From: Erythroxylum novogranatense
Lineage: Eukaryota; Streptophyta; Magnoliopsida; Malpighiales; Erythroxylaceae
NCBI GenBank assembly: GCA_029891385.1
Contig: CM057228.1
Coordinates: forward strand, 21,910,309-21,974,308
Length of the DNA: 64,000 nt
Reading direction: 5' to 3'
A model generated the notes under the pieces. The model ran no database searches. It worked only from the letters and a program-made list of their open reading frames with translations, and was not told the DNA's origin. Positions within the stretch are counted from its first letter, which is position 1; the number at the start of each line of letters is the position of its first letter. Positions 1 through 11,830 of the stretch are shown here, piece after piece. Both the position numbers and the translations under genes were made by a program.

Positions 1-1
1 A

Positions 2-667
2 GCATACCAAAGCAATGATGAAACCAACTTGGCACTTATGGCAAATAGCTCAGCAAGTGACGATGAAAATGAGGTAACTTTCACTGAACAAGACCTAAGA
101 GATTCTTCTGATGCTTTGCAAGCTAATTTTGAAGAAGCTATTGAGATTAACAAAAAATTGAGAAAGAAAATAAGAGAACTAGTTGCTGAAAACAATGCCT
201 TACATGAAACTATTGATGATTTAGATAGTCCAAAGGAAGATCATTCTGCATGTCTTGTTGAAAAGGAAAATCTTATTTGTGAGCTTAATAGACTTAGAAA
301 GGAATTTTCATATGTGGTTGGAAAATTTGTGAATGGAAATGAAAAGTTTGAAAGGTTGTTATCTTTGCAAAGATATTCAATTTCTAGACATGGATGGGGA
401 TATGACCATTTTGATATAGATTGTTCCTTAATTTCAAAATTTACTAAGGATGGAAAAATTGCTCAATGTGCTAAATGCTTGAAAGATGGTCATATAGAAC
501 TTGTATGCAAAAGTACTAGGAGATTTGTTAAGATTAAGAAAATTTGGGTGATTAAAGGCACAACACCACCTAATGTGGTTTATATGGCTAACCAAAATGG
601 ACCCAAAATGGCTTGGGTACCTATAAGAAGAAAGAACGTTGATATTGTAGGTACAAGCAAGGGATGA
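2..667 (+). pseudogene. gag: Sirevirus gag, C-terminal part with zinc knuckle
   Basis: The frame is open from base 2 and ends at TGA 665-667, so only the C-terminal part is in the window. It is a Gag (nucleocapsid) end: an acidic, probably coiled-coil stretch rich in E, K and L, then a CX2CX4HX4C zinc knuckle (CAKCLKDGHIELVC) for RNA binding. It closely matches the Gag end encoded on the minus strand at 51776-52408. The stop falls just after a GTSK motif, and protease continues in the +1 frame; the same arrangement occurs in the second copy. The ATG at 29 is internal to Gag, not a true start. Confidence 0.85.
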
Positions 668-1043
668 AAGGCCATCAAGCACTTGGTACATCGATAGCGG
701 ATGTTCAAGGCACATGAGTGGAGACAAGAACTTATTTACGGAAATTAAGCCAAAAAATCAAGGTTATGTCACTTTTGGAGACAACAACAAAGGTAAGGTC
801 ATTGGTATTGGTAAAGTGGGTAAGGAACCTTTGCCTACCATTGAAAATGTTTTGCTTGTTGATGGTTTAAAACATAACTTGTTAAGTGTTTCTCAACTAT
901 GTGATATGAATTTTAATGTAGTTTTTGAATCATCACATTGCATGGTTAAGAAGGATGGTCATGTTGCTTTCATTGGTTTGAGACATGGAAATACATACAT
1001 TGTAGATTTGCATGATGATAGTTCTTTTAATGAAAGTGTTTAG
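651..1043 (+). pseudogene. pro: Sirevirus retropepsin-type protease
   Basis: This frame is open from 651, just after a stop at 648-650, and overlaps the end of gag. The active-site motif DSG is visible in WYIDSGCSRHMSG near 684-719. It is followed by the usual copia continuation, including the [20 protein letters not shown] block typical of the region before integrase. The frame ends at TAG 1041-1043. The next domain (LEENAFLWHRKLGH) continues one frame over, so one base has probably been lost near 1037-1040. Role in the family: processing of the Gag-Pol polyprotein. Confidence 0.8.
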
Positions 1044-3118
1044 TGACATTAGAAGAAAATGCATTTTTATGGCATAGAAAATTAGGACATGCTCCTTTGC
1101 CTTTAATTTCTAAACTTTCAAAAAATGACACTGTAAGAGGTTTGCCTAAAATAAAATTTGTTAAAGATCACTTGTGTGAATCTTGTTTAAAAGGCAAACA
1201 TGTTAGAGAATCTTTCAAACCAAAGAAAGAAATTTGCACATCTAGAATTCTTGAACTTGTTCATATGGATTTGATTGGACCAACTCGACATGCTAGTCTT
1301 AGTGGAAAATTATATGTCCTTGTGATTGTGGATGATTTTTCTAGATTTACTTGGGTGAGATTTCTTGCGAATAAAAGTGATGCTTTTAACGAATTTACTA
1401 AGTGGTGTAGGTTGGTTCAAAATGAGAAAAAATTGTCAATCGTTGCAATTAGAACCGATCATGGAGGTGAATTTGAATGTGCACCATTCGAAAGTCTTTG
1501 CGACAAATACGGAATGGAGCACAATTTCTCAACACCAAGGACTCCGCAAAAAAATGGTGTAGTAGAAAGAAAGAATCGCTCTCTTGAAGAAATGAGTAGA
1601 ACTATGTTGAATGAGTACAATCTTCCCAAATCATTTTGGGCGGAAGTAGTCATTACCGCATGCTATGTCATCAATAGAGTGCATCTACGAAGAGACAAAA
1701 ATAAGACACCATACGAGCTTTGGAAAGGTAAGAAACCCAATATTTCCTATTTTCATCCTTTTGGTTGTAAAGTTTTTATTCATAATAATGGAAAGAACAA
1801 TTTAGGAAAATTTGATTCAAAATCTAATGTTGGTGTGTTTATTGGTTATTCTCTAACTAGTAAGGCTTTTAGAGTTTATAATAATAGGAAAAAATGTGTT
1901 GAAGAAAGTATTCATGTTAAATTCGATGATATGATTTCACCCCCAAGAAAGGTTTGTTTTGATGATGATGCAGGAAATTCAGGAAATAAAGTTGAAGAAA
2001 TTGAATCCAAGATTGAGGAATTAAAGTTAGATGAAGAAAATCATGTACCCGACATTAAAACGTGGGCAAAAACAAAGAACCATCCTATGGAGCAAGTAAT
2101 TGGTGATTTAAATGATGGTTTGAGAACCAGGAGAAATGTCTATGAGCAAATGAGCAATTCAGCCTTTATCTCATTAGTTGAACCCAAGAATATAAAAGAA
2201 GCTCTTGAAGATGAGAATTGTCTTCTAGCTATGCAAGAAGAACTTAATCAATTCAAGAGGAATAATGTATGGGATTTGGTAGCTCCACCAAAGGAAAAGA
2301 ATATTATTGGAGTCAAGTGGGTAAATCGGATTAAATATGATGAGAATGGTGAAGCGATTAAAAATAAATCAAGGTTAGTGGCTCAAGGATTTTATCAAGA
2401 AGGACTTGATTATAATGAGACATATGCTCCTGTGGCTCGGTTGGAGGCAATTAGATTGCTATGTGCATTTGCATCTCATAACAGGATCAAATTAATTCTA
2501 ATGGACGTCAAGAGTGCTTTCCTAAATGGATATATTCAAGAGGAAGTCTATGTCAAACAACCGCCGGGATTTGAAGATCACGAACATCCGGATTATGTCT
2601 ACAAACTCAAGAAGGCACTCTATGGATTAAAGCAAGCACCTAGAGCATGGTATGAAAGGTTAAGTACTTTTCTAACTCAACATGGGTATGTTCGTGGTAA
2701 GATTGATAATACTTTGTTCATTAAACATGTTAATCAAGATATGCTTATGTGTCAAATATATGTTGATGATATTGTGTTTGGTGCCACTAATGAATTTTTG
2801 TGCAAAGAATTTAGTGATTTTATGCAAAGTGAATTTGAAATGAGCATGATGGGGGAACTCAAATTCTTTCTTGGATTGCAAATCAAGCAACACAAAAATG
2901 GGATTTTCATCCACCAATCTAAGTATACCAAGGAACTTCTAAAGAAGTTTAAAATGGAAGGATGCAAAGTGGCAGCAACACCAATGGCAACAAATGTGGT
3001 CTTGGAGAAACATGAACATGAAGAAGATGTTGATCAAAAACTCTATAGAGGTATGATCGGCTCTCTCTTATATTTAACTGCTTCTAGACCTGATATTATG
3101 TTTTCCCCTTTGTGCTAG
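1037..3118 (+). pseudogene. pol: Sirevirus pol: GAG-pre-integrase, integrase and reverse transcriptase
   Basis: Domains in order: GAG-pre-integrase zinc-binding region (WHRKLGH, then CESC); integrase core with D in HMDLIGP, D in RTDHGGEF and E in NGVVERKN; the copia integrase C-terminal region; and the copia reverse transcriptase from NVWDLV through the catalytic YVDD in QIYVDDIVFG. The reading frame is long (about 690 codons), so this part is well preserved. It ends in a frameshift near 3108, after the motif RPDIMFS, where one extra base in a C/T run puts CARFQSCPK in another frame. The visible catalytic residues are intact. Confidence 0.9.
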
Positions 3119-3706
3119 ATTTCAATCATGTCCTAAGATTTCTCATTTGAGTGCTTGTAAAATAATATTTAGATATTTGAGTAGAACTGTTAATCATGGT
3201 TTATGGTATCCTAGTTGTGAATCATTTGATTTGTATGCTTATAGTGATGTTGATCATGGTGGCTGTAGGATAGATAGGAAGGCACTAGTGGCTTGTGTCA
3301 TTTCCTAGGCTCATCTTTGATATCTTGGGCTAGTAAAAAGCAAGTTAGTGTAGCTATTTCCACTGCTGAATCTGAATATGTAGCAGCTGGGAGTGCTTGT
3401 GCCCAAGTTCTTTGGATTAAACATCAATTGATTGATTATGGAATTGTGGTTAAAAATATTCCTATTTATTGTGATAATACCAGTGCAATTTGTTTGAGAA
3501 AAAATCCTATTCTGTATAGTAGAACAAAGCACATAGAAATTAGACACCATTTCATCCGTGATCATTGTTTAAAAGGTGACATTTGCTTCAAGCATGTATC
3601 ATCTAGTGAACAATTGGCTGACATTTTTACTAAACCTCTTAAGGAAGATGTGTTTGTGAATATTAAATTGAGACTAGGCATGTGTGATTTAAATTCCTTT
3701 GGTTGA
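3111..3706 (+). pseudogene. Sirevirus RT end and RNase H, two frames
   Basis: Bases 3111 to about 3280 encode the RT/RNase H linker (CARFQSCPK ... YSDVDHGGCRIDRK) in one frame. From about 3293 RNase H continues in another frame: SWASKKQVSVAISTAESEY, the CDNTSAICL block, and SRTKHIEIRHHF before the LADIFTKPL end typical of copia Pol. A one-base loss inside the conserved RKSTSG block explains the second shift. The function would be removal of RNA from the RNA-DNA hybrid. The stop is at 3704-3706. Confidence 0.85.
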
Positions 3707-3837
3707 ATTTATTTTTCACTACATACAAATATCAAATGGTCAAATTATGAGGCAAATGTGCTATTACATCTGAAGATTCTATCATCATGACTCACACTTA
3801 GGCTGAAATGTGATTGATTTGGAGTTTTAATATTTTC

Positions 3838-4045
3838 TAGTCGACTAATGGGTGTCTAAGTCGACTAATTGGTGACTTGTCCAATAACAAGTCGACTTAT
3901 ATGGATTAACAAGTCGACCTATGTTATACGCAGCTCTTTGGACTTGGAGTTATATGAGGATAAGTCGACTTATAATGTTCGACAAATCGACTTATGAAGG
4001 TCAATAAGTCGACTTATGGAGGTAAACAAGTCGACTTATGTTCAC
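3838..4045. repeat. AAGTCGACTT palindrome array after pol
   Basis: About nine copies of the palindrome AAGTCGACTT, or variants such as AAGTCGACTAAT, lie within about 200 bases between RNase H and the extra ORF. The motif recurs in this element's 3' LTR (6215-6470) and in the minus-strand relative (50580-50790, 51570-51715, 54115-54300). Sireviruses are known for conserved palindromic motifs in LTRs and near the polypurine tract; this appears to be this family's version. Confidence 0.85.
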
Positions 4046-4295
4046 ACGGACCCTTTAAAACCCTTTCTCCTTTTCCTTCTCCAAAACCCTATTCTCTCTA
4101 AAACCTCTGAAATTTCTTCTCCAAATCGACTTATCTCTTGAAATCTCTTCAGATCTCCTTTCCCCATAAACTTTCGACCACCTTTATCACATTACCCACT
4201 CATTATTTCTTTAGATCACCCTCCTTTTTGAAAACCCCGCTCTCTTATTTCTCAAACCCTAACCTGCGATTTTTCCCCTTTCTCTCTAAAAATCC

Positions 4296-5587
4296 ATGGC
4301 TCCTCAAAAATCTTCAAGGAAAGGGAAAGAACCAGCTCCTCCACAAGGTCCCCATGTTCACTATGGACCACGCGCTCGTGGGTCTTCCTCGAGAGGAGAT
4401 GCTTCACGAGAAGAAGATGTGGTTGAACCTAGGTTTGTGTCAAAGGACGCACAAACTCTATATTACAAGGTGCTACAAAATGAGGTATTGATTCCTTCTA
4501 TGAGATTTGACTGGGTGAACTAGACCATAGTGAGTTTACTGATGTGTTTGCTGAAATTACAAATCTTGGACTTCGAGAGTTTTTAGGATTTCAGGATGAT
4601 ATTTATGAAGATGTGGTTAGGGAGTTCTATGCGAATCTCTTTGTGACTGGTAGTAATGCTAATGATGGAGTCAATCTGAGATCCAAAATTAACAGGAAAG
4701 ACATTTATCTGCGTGAATCAAATTTGTGTTCTCTATTTCATTTGCCTAGAGGTGGAGTAAGGCCTAGAGCATCTTTTACTGACTTTGAGATTTTTAGAAA
4801 TGAGGAAGGTGATACAGATGAGGAATCCGAAGAGAATTTCGGCTATACTGAGGAAAAAGGGGCTGATCTGCTCAGTCGGTTATGTTCAGATCATTCCCCT
4901 CCCTTTGAGTCTATGGATCTACCTTTAAATTATTGGATATTACATTATGCAATCAACAGGGTTGTTTACCCGAAAAAGGCTAGTAATAATCAAATTACTT
5001 CATTGGATAAGGAGATCCTTTGGCATCTGGAAGAAGGGAGGAAAATCAATTATGCGAGCTTGATTATTCAAATGATGAGGAAAAAGGCTAGTCTATTACG
5101 AGGACAGCTGAAAGGGAAACCAGTCCGGCATAAAGGAATGCCTTATGCTGCTTTGAAAACGTATCTCTCTCAGTTCCAAAGGTGTGATCTAGATTCCTAT
5201 GCTCATCTTCCTTATCCTCAGAGTTGGAGATTCACTCCTTATAACTTGAGAAGTATGAAGCTGGTGAAAACAGTTGAAGGATGGGTCAACTCTTATCATG
5301 TTAAGAAGCTTGGTCTGACTTTAGAAGGTGAGCAAGTAGCTCCGAGGCAACGATCTAAGAGGGCAGCGGATTGTCCGAGTAGCTCACGGCCCAGTAATGT
5401 GAGAAGGAGTGAAGTCTCTCATGAGGACGTTGTTGACATTAACGATCAATTGGATGACCTCAATGATCGTGTTGATAATATTCAGAGTATGTTTGGTGCG
5501 TTGGCGAAGAAGGTTGATGCTCAACACCGCATGTTGAAGAAGATTTTTAAGAAGTTAGGTTGTAGGCATGATGACTCTTCATCATAA
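4296..5587 (+). pseudogene. Extra 3' ORF of the Sirevirus (env position), one frameshift
   Basis: ATG 4296 opens a basic, proline- and serine-rich start (MAPQKSSRKGKEPAPP), stopped at 4521-4523. The frame at 4544-5587 continues the same protein, because one missing base near 4522 joins them, giving about 430 codons. The middle (REFYANLF ... INRKDIYLRESNLCSLFHLPRGG) resembles proteins often annotated as putative plant transposon protein. The end has a heptad-like coiled coil (ININDQLDDLNDRVDNIQSMF style), then a basic tail. I see no signal peptide or membrane segment, so an envelope role is not supported. The protein's function is unknown. Confidence 0.7.
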
Positions 5588-5762
5588 AGTGTATTGCTCT
5601 TTGCCTCGACCAACATTGGCTCTTATGTTTTCTTTTGGTGTTTGTGGTATTTCTTTTTTGTTGGTAACTTGTAATGACTATTGCCGTTATATGTGTTTGA
5701 TGCTATGTTTGTTTATACATTTCACTTACGACTTTTGTTCATCTTGATTTTTTGATTATGAC

Positions 5763-5774
5763 AAAAAGGGGGAG
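5763..5774 (+). other. Upstream polypurine tract-like site
   Basis: AAAAAGGGGGAG lies 0.22 kb before the 3' LTR and repeats the LTR-proximal tract. Multiple polypurine tracts are a reported Sirevirus trait. Confidence 0.7.
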
Positions 5775-5977
5775 TACTATTGGAAATTGATGTTTGATTA
5801 AGGTGGAGTACGTATGCTATATTTTTGAGACTATCTTGTTTTCAAAACGTTTATTAAATTCATTTGGTTTATCTATTAACGGGGAGACAAACTAACCATT
5901 GAGACAAGGGATTAAAAACCTTGATCAAATTCATTGTCCTTAATTTTTTTTCAATTTTTAAATATTTTGTCATTATC

Positions 5978-5990
5978 AAAAAGGGGGAGA
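5978..5990 (+). other. LTR-adjacent polypurine tract
   Basis: AAAAAGGGGGAGA ends one base before the 3' LTR (TGTTGGACC at 5992). It would prime plus-strand DNA synthesis. Confidence 0.9.
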
Positions 5991-5991
5991 T

Positions 5992-7077
5992 TGTTGGACC
6001 AACGGTGGTTGACAAATTAAATCCCTTTATGTTTTGATAATAATAAAATATCTAGAATTAGTGAAGAAATTGTTTCAGGTATTATTCAATGAAAAACTTG
6101 TGCAAATCAAGTGACTAATCAATGAAGAATCAAGATGGAAGTTGCCTTATATGTAAAAGAGACATTAATAATGAGGATTTTCGAAGAATTGGATGGATAT
6201 TACCGTTGAAGCCAACATAAGTCGACTTACACAGCATAAGTCGACTTATACATCAAGGTCTGAACAACATAAGTCGACTAGAACATCACAAGTCGACTAA
6301 TATATGAAGATATGTCAACACAAGTCGACTAATAGTACATAAGTCGACTTATCGAGGACCACAAATCGACTTACACAGCACAAGTCGATTTATAGAAGAG
6401 CGGAGATGCAATTTTACGTAAAATGTTGTCACAAGTCGACTTATACATGACGACAAGTCGACTTATGGGTACAACAAATTAATTCCAACGATCCAATTAG
6501 CCACAAATGGAAAGAAGATTGTTAAGGAACGACTATAACAATCATGCAACGGCTAGAATGAGTTCCAACAACTATTTTTTTCTAGTATAAAGAGTGGATG
6601 ATTGATGAAGAGATCACCTAAGTTCTACAAGTGAAAATACTCTTCTATTGCTCCAAAATTGCTCATTATTGTTCTTATTTTGTTACACAATTGTATTGAG
6701 CACTTGTTCTTCAATCTTTATCTTATTTCTCTTACAATTTGAGTGACTAGTGAAAGGTCACATGTGAGGTAGGATTTGTGCCGGAAGACAAATCGATTGT
6801 AAAGGTAGCTGGAGCCGGAAATCAAGTGGCATTGTAAAAAGTTCACACTCAACTACAAAGTGTGCAATAAAGTGGTTTGCAAAATCCTAAGTGGGAGCTT
6901 AGGTAGAGGACGTAGGTCTTAGCACCGAACCTCTATAAAAACTGTGTTTGATCTTCTTCCCTACTCTTTCAATTTAAATTTGTTTAAATTGTTTTTGTGT
7001 GAATTAACTTCTGATTATATTTTAGAAAATTACAAAAAGCTTAAAGATCTATTCAACCCCCTTCTAGATCGCTTACA
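5992..7077 (+). repeat. 3' LTR of the Sirevirus
   Basis: The LTR runs from TGTTGGACCAACGG to CGCTTACA (1,086 bases) and is homologous end to end to the minus-strand LTRs at 49933-51019 and 53479-54537. It carries many AAGTCGACTT palindromes in 6215-6470 and short direct repeats. The following five bases (gctca) would be the target duplication, but the left partner is outside the window. Confidence 0.9.
6215..6470. repeat. AAGTCGACTT palindrome array inside the LTR
   Basis: About ten exact or one-off copies of AAGTCGACTT occur in 255 bases, spaced roughly 15-40 bases apart, in the U3-like half of the LTR. This is a plausible enhancer or RNA-structure array. Confidence 0.85.
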
Positions 7078-9097
7078 GCTCACAAAATCAGAACCCTAGC
7101 TTCATCTTCCTCCTTCTCCTTCATCTCCACGACATCTCCCATTTCTCTCCTCTTTCTTTCCCTCTTTCATTCTAATTTCATGGCTCTCCTCTTGCCCTAC
7201 AAGACAATCACCTTTTTATAGTGGCAACTCATTAAAATAATGGTCAAAGACCATTTTATCCCTCCTCTTAAGCCTATATACTTTAATCTTTAATCCAACT
7301 TCCAAAACTGCCCCTGAACTTTACTTTAAGTTAGGCTTACTTTCAGACATGTTTCGCACTATCAATTTGAAGGAATTAGTCAAAACTTCCTTCTAGATAA
7401 TTGTTCCTCTATGCCTTAAGAATCATCCAATTCGGAGCACTATATCAAAAGTTATAGTCCAAACATGTCGGACATATCATTCTACTAAAATATTTTCTAG
7501 CAATTCTCTTCCTTCCACAAATTTGCATTCTTAAAGGCTAAATTGAAATTTCCTTTCCTTATATGACTTGTATCCCATGTCTTAATTTTATTTTGCCTCA
7601 AACATCGCTTCAATCGGATCTCCACAGATCCCGAATTTCATAAAATACTAAACTATGTTCAGAAACTTTCCTGTCTCACTTTGATTCAAATAATCTTGCT
7701 CAATTAAATCTCTAAAATTCATAATTTTTCGTAAAAATGAAATTAATTATCTTAGGAATCCAACGCTTTAAGAACCAAGTCATTCGGATGTCGAACGGAA
7801 AAGATATAAGCAAAAGATCTGACAAGATCGGATGAGGAAGGAAAATAGCAAGATCATAATGAAACAAAACATCCCGATTATCATGAGATTCAATCAAACT
7901 CTTTCAATTCAACTTCAATTGATGCAAATTTTCATGGAGAGAAAGATACATGTGTTAGGAATTCATTGCTTCAAGAATCACCTCAATCCGAGGTCGGATG
8001 AGTGAGTTATGCCCAAAAGAATAACTCATGTTAAACCTGAAATCGATTTGAACAACTTTTGGCGCAAACACCATAACTTTTAATCTAGATATCGGATTGC
8101 TTTCTTTCTTGAACCATTTGAAATTAAACTTTTAGATCTACAACTCTTGTGAATACCACAAAATCATATTAGGCCTCTAAAATGGTCAAAATCTCGTTTT
8201 TCACCAGTTGACCCATGGCTATCCGTTTAACAGACACATACGGCCCAAAATGTACCAATCCATCCGAGAATGTCCGTTTAACGGACATCCATGTCCGTCT
8301 AATGGACATGAGCAAGGGAAGAGGTCCTTTAGACCCGTAGCTTTCCATTAAACGGACTTTCATGTCTGTTTAATGGACACGCGTTTCCAAAACCCATTCA
8401 AACCTTTTTCCAATGCTTCTTACATCCAAACTAACATCATATACACTTATAATCTTCACATATTTACTTATTCAAAAGCCTAAACACTTGATAACAATCC
8501 AAACAACAAAATCAAATTCACAATCTTCCCAAAACTCAACTAAATTGGTTCATCAAAACCTCAAATTTCAAACATTCATCAAAGCTGTCACAAACATCAA
8601 TCTTATATAACATCATAACTTGTATTAACTATAACTCTTAAATCCGATCTCGAAATCTTGCATACTTGGTATCATTGGAAAGATAAAAGAACAAGCTAAA
8701 ACTTCAAAGAAGGCAACTCTGGCCAATTCTATTTCAATCATTCCTAAAATTCCCTTGAATCAGCATATACATTTAACATTCATCCTAACTTCACTTCCTT
8801 AATTGCACATCATTTATAACAATTCAACTATCATTTGGAATTCATCCAAAACTCAGCCTCAATTCATATGATTTCTTACATTTAATAGCATTATGTTATT
8901 CACCAAGTTCTCCTCTTGATTTTGCATAATATCTCATATGTATCACCATAGTTCATGCTTAGGGTTTCTCAACTCACCATCCATACATGATTCACATTCC
9001 AATATCATAATCATCTAGAACACAAATCACATGCAAAACACTCATTTAATTTCATTTATTATTTATAAATCTTCGCTTCAAGGTTCGGAGTCCAACA
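7078..9097 (-). repeat. Minus-strand gypsy-type LTR remnant
   Basis: On the minus strand this starts TGTTGGACTCCGAACC at 9097 and runs left until cut by the Sirevirus insertion at 7077. It shares blocks with other LTRs here: the 'caatttgaaggaatt' region near 7360 matches 48050, and the 'acaacttt.. aaaatggtcaaa' region near 8140-8190 matches 57830. It carries a palindrome cassette at 8221-8380. No coding sequence is visible. The element to which it belongs is not known. Confidence 0.65.
8221..8380. repeat. GTCCGTTTAACGGAC palindrome cassette 1
   Basis: Five copies or variants of the palindrome (for example tgtccgtttaacggaca at 8270-8287), with conserved spacers such as 'ccgagaatg' between units. 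Confidence 0.85.
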
Positions 9098-10931
9098 TTT
9101 GCGTTATGGCATTTTGATTAAATGAAAAGAAGAAAAGTATGAGAATGTGAAATTGTGAATGATTGATTTGAGCATGAAAATTGATTGTGTTTGGGCGAGA
9201 GAGGAACCATTTCGTAGTCACGTACACGTCGACGTAAAGCCTTCTCCCGGCTGCCTACTTGTGGCCCACGAGATCCAAAAAATAGACTCGTTTTGTTTAC
9301 GGTGTAAACTTCGGTTTCTCCGTTTTGTTCCACGGAACCCTCGAGCCAATTGGGTTTGCATTTGCATTTTAATGTGCCAAGTTATGATGAAATTTTAGTG
9401 TTATGCTATGAATGGAAATTTCATCCAATATGTCACATGTGGTGATGTTTTGAATTGTGGAATGTGAATTGAATTGTATATGTTGAACTTTCATTACGAT
9501 ATGTATGCCTATATGAATGTTATATATATGGTTGATTGTGTGGCTCATCGCCAATGGCTATAAATATCTTAACCACTGAGCTGTGTAGCTCAACCCAATA
9601 TTTTCCCACTCCTTAGGTGCAGATCGAGAAGATCAGTGAATCCTTGCAAAGCAATTGGACAATTTTGATAGAGTTAGCTTTTGTACTAAGTTAGTAGTTA
9701 GACTTTTGGATAGCTTTAGTAGCATATTGAACATTGAGCATCAAATGTATTTTGTAACTTGTTTTGAAACTTTGATGAAATGTCGATATGTAATTAAAGT
9801 TATGTATGAAAGCTTTGTATAAATTTCATTTTGATTTGGAAATGAATTGAGAACTTGAGAAGTTCCCTTGTGTATGTGCTTGTTTATTTTGTAGTGTACA
9901 ATTCATACTTTAAGTTTTCATAGGGGTGAAAATTATGTATTGCCTTTATGGGGAAAACTGGGTTGAATTTAGGCAATATTAGAAAAAATGGTCTTCTTGA
10001 AAGTTGTAATTCATCCTCGTAGCTTTCCAACGGTATAAAGTTTGTAAAATTTGGGTATCAGAGTTGAGAGATATGAGTATTGCAAGTCATGATGCTATAT
10101 GGGAGGTATGAACATGACAACTATGGTGAATGTTGAGAGTTTGTGTATTTTATGAGTTATTTGAGTTGAGTTTCGAGAGTTTAATGCATTTAATTTGGTA
10201 ATTGAATGTTTGAGGAGCGTTATGACGCTTGAAGGATTCAATCTGTTGGGATTATAAGTGTATATGGTGTTAGAATGGATGTTGGAAGCATTGGAGAGGC
10301 TTCGGAAGGAGTTTTGGGTCACCCATATCCGTTTAACGGACATTCGATCCACTTAACGGACCTCCTCGGGTGAAAAAGGACCCTCAACCCAGTGTATGTC
10401 TGTTAAATGGACGTGGACATTCTCGAATGAAAAATGGTTTTTCAGCCAGTGTATGTCCGTTTAACAGACATCCTCGGGTCAGCTACAATAAATCGTGATT
10501 TTTATCACTTTAGAGGCCAAATCTCACTTTGAGGTCTTCATGGAAGTTGTAGATATCGATGTCTTCTTTCCAATAGTCTAGAAAAGAAATCAATCGAATA
10601 TTTTTAGAAAACGTTATGGCAATTGCGCCAAGACATGTTCAGTTTGGGTAAAGACATAAACATACTGGATTATTTTGGCCATAACTTCTTCGTTCGACTT
10701 TCAAATTAAGTGAATCTTAAAGCATTGGATTCCTAACACATTTTTCTACTTCTCCACAAAAATTGGTAGCTTTTGGTTTTGAATTCAGAAAGATTGATTC
10801 AAGCTAGTGAGGGTTTGTTGAACTAACCCCACAAGGAAACCCGCTTACACTTTTTTGACTCCAAATAGGATTGTTGGGCTCTGGGAACAGCTTCTAACAC
10901 CTTGGTTGGGCTTCGGGAATGGGGACCAATA
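9098..10931 (+). repeat. 3' half of a + strand gypsy-type LTR
   Basis: The sequence after 9098 is the reverse complement of blocks in solo LTR Z (58890 leftwards to 57172). It includes the 'gggcgagagagg ... cacgtacacgtcgacg ... ggctgcctac' module at 9190-9260, the 'ccactgagctg' block near 9575, the palindrome cassette at 10326-10471 and an end near 'gggcttcgggaatgggg'. Its first half would lie left of the window, beyond the minus-strand insertion ending at 9097. The expected terminal CA appears mutated (ccaata at 10926-10931). Confidence 0.6.
10326..10471. repeat. GTCCGTTTAACGGAC palindrome cassette 2
   Basis: Three or four copies of the palindrome and half-sites (tccgtttaacggacat at 10328-10343; tgtccgtttaacagaca at 10454-10470), with spacers 'tcctcgggt' and 'ttctcgaatga' like those of the other cassettes. 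Confidence 0.8.
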
Positions 10932-11830
10932 CTATGTCAATTCTCAACAAAAGTTGAATGTCAGACTTAGGTCCTATGACTATGAAAACTTTGTATAAGC
11001 ATTTGTATAAGATTCTAATATATGACATATTCAGTATTTGATGCATTTCATAAAATGAATACTCAGATAAAGGCGTTATGACTTGAGTAGCCAGTTTGAA
11101 GTACTTCCACGTAGAGCTTGCTCTGTGATATATGTTTCTGCACGTAGAGTTATGCTCCGTGATTATGTTTTGACTGAGCCCTATAGGCTAATATTTGTAT
11201 AAATATGTGATTGGCACTCAATCACAACAATAAGAACAAATGTGAGTCTCATTCATATAACATTCATGTAAGAATGAAATTCTTTGAATGATTTGTAAAG
11301 CTGTAATGAGTGACCATATGATATGCCATGTTATGTGAGTATCTAAATAATAATTACATGTTCTAAATTAATATTTGAGATATATGTGATGTGTGTTTAT
11401 AATCTGGCAAAATCATCAATGGTGGTTCACTCCTTGAGTTCGCAAAACTCATCAAAAATTGTAATATAGCTTTTCAGGTACGAGACAAGAGATATAAGTC
11501 CTTAGTCAGGACTTAAGGAATCTTTTGGATTAAGTAATGGCTCAGAGGTTTGTCAGCTGATATCAGAAGTGCTATAGTTTTTATTTCGTAGTTTTGTTAA
11601 AACCTATATGAGGTTTTGTAAATATTCGTCTAATGGAAACAGTTAGACTTTGTGAATGAATGCAATGAATGGTTTAAAATTTGATGACCTCTGATTGTGA
11701 TGACTTCTGATTATGTTAGATGATGCCATGTATAAGTTGGATTTGTTTGTGCTCTAACATGTCATTATCATAGGATATATACTTTAATATTCTTGAATGT
11801 TTGGGTATGTACCTTGTAGTAGTGGGATGT
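10932..11830 (+). repeat. Tekay-type LTR tail remnant
   Basis: Similar to the last part of the T element 3' LTR (29250-29880). Shared parts are a 'gagccctat' block with 'ggcactcaatcacaaca' at 11167-11230, and the hairpin module 'aatcatcaatggtggttcactccttgagttcgcaaaactca' style sequence at 11410-11455, followed by 'tttcaggtacgaga'. The usual end (gtgttaca) is absent, so the fragment is truncated. The right edge is approximate. Confidence 0.6.

Larger units (their letters stand above)
1..7077 (+). mobile_element. Sirevirus-like Ty1/copia retrotransposon, 5' part outside the window
   Basis: The order gag, protease, integrase, reverse transcriptase, RNase H is the Ty1/copia order. An extra ORF between pol and the 3' LTR, two AAAAAGGGGGAG polypurine tracts and arrays of a short palindrome around the LTR are Sirevirus traits. 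The window opens inside gag. At least four frame breaks make this copy defective: pro to integrase near 1040, RT near 3108, RNase H near 3285, extra ORF near 4525. The same family is present on the minus strand at 49933-54537. Lineage is inferred from these traits; no phylogeny was run. Confidence 0.9.

Noticed and set aside
8221..8380. CRISPR-like array of repeats and spacers
   Set aside because: The repeat is a variable 15-base palindrome in a plant LTR, spacers are similar between units and no cas genes exist.
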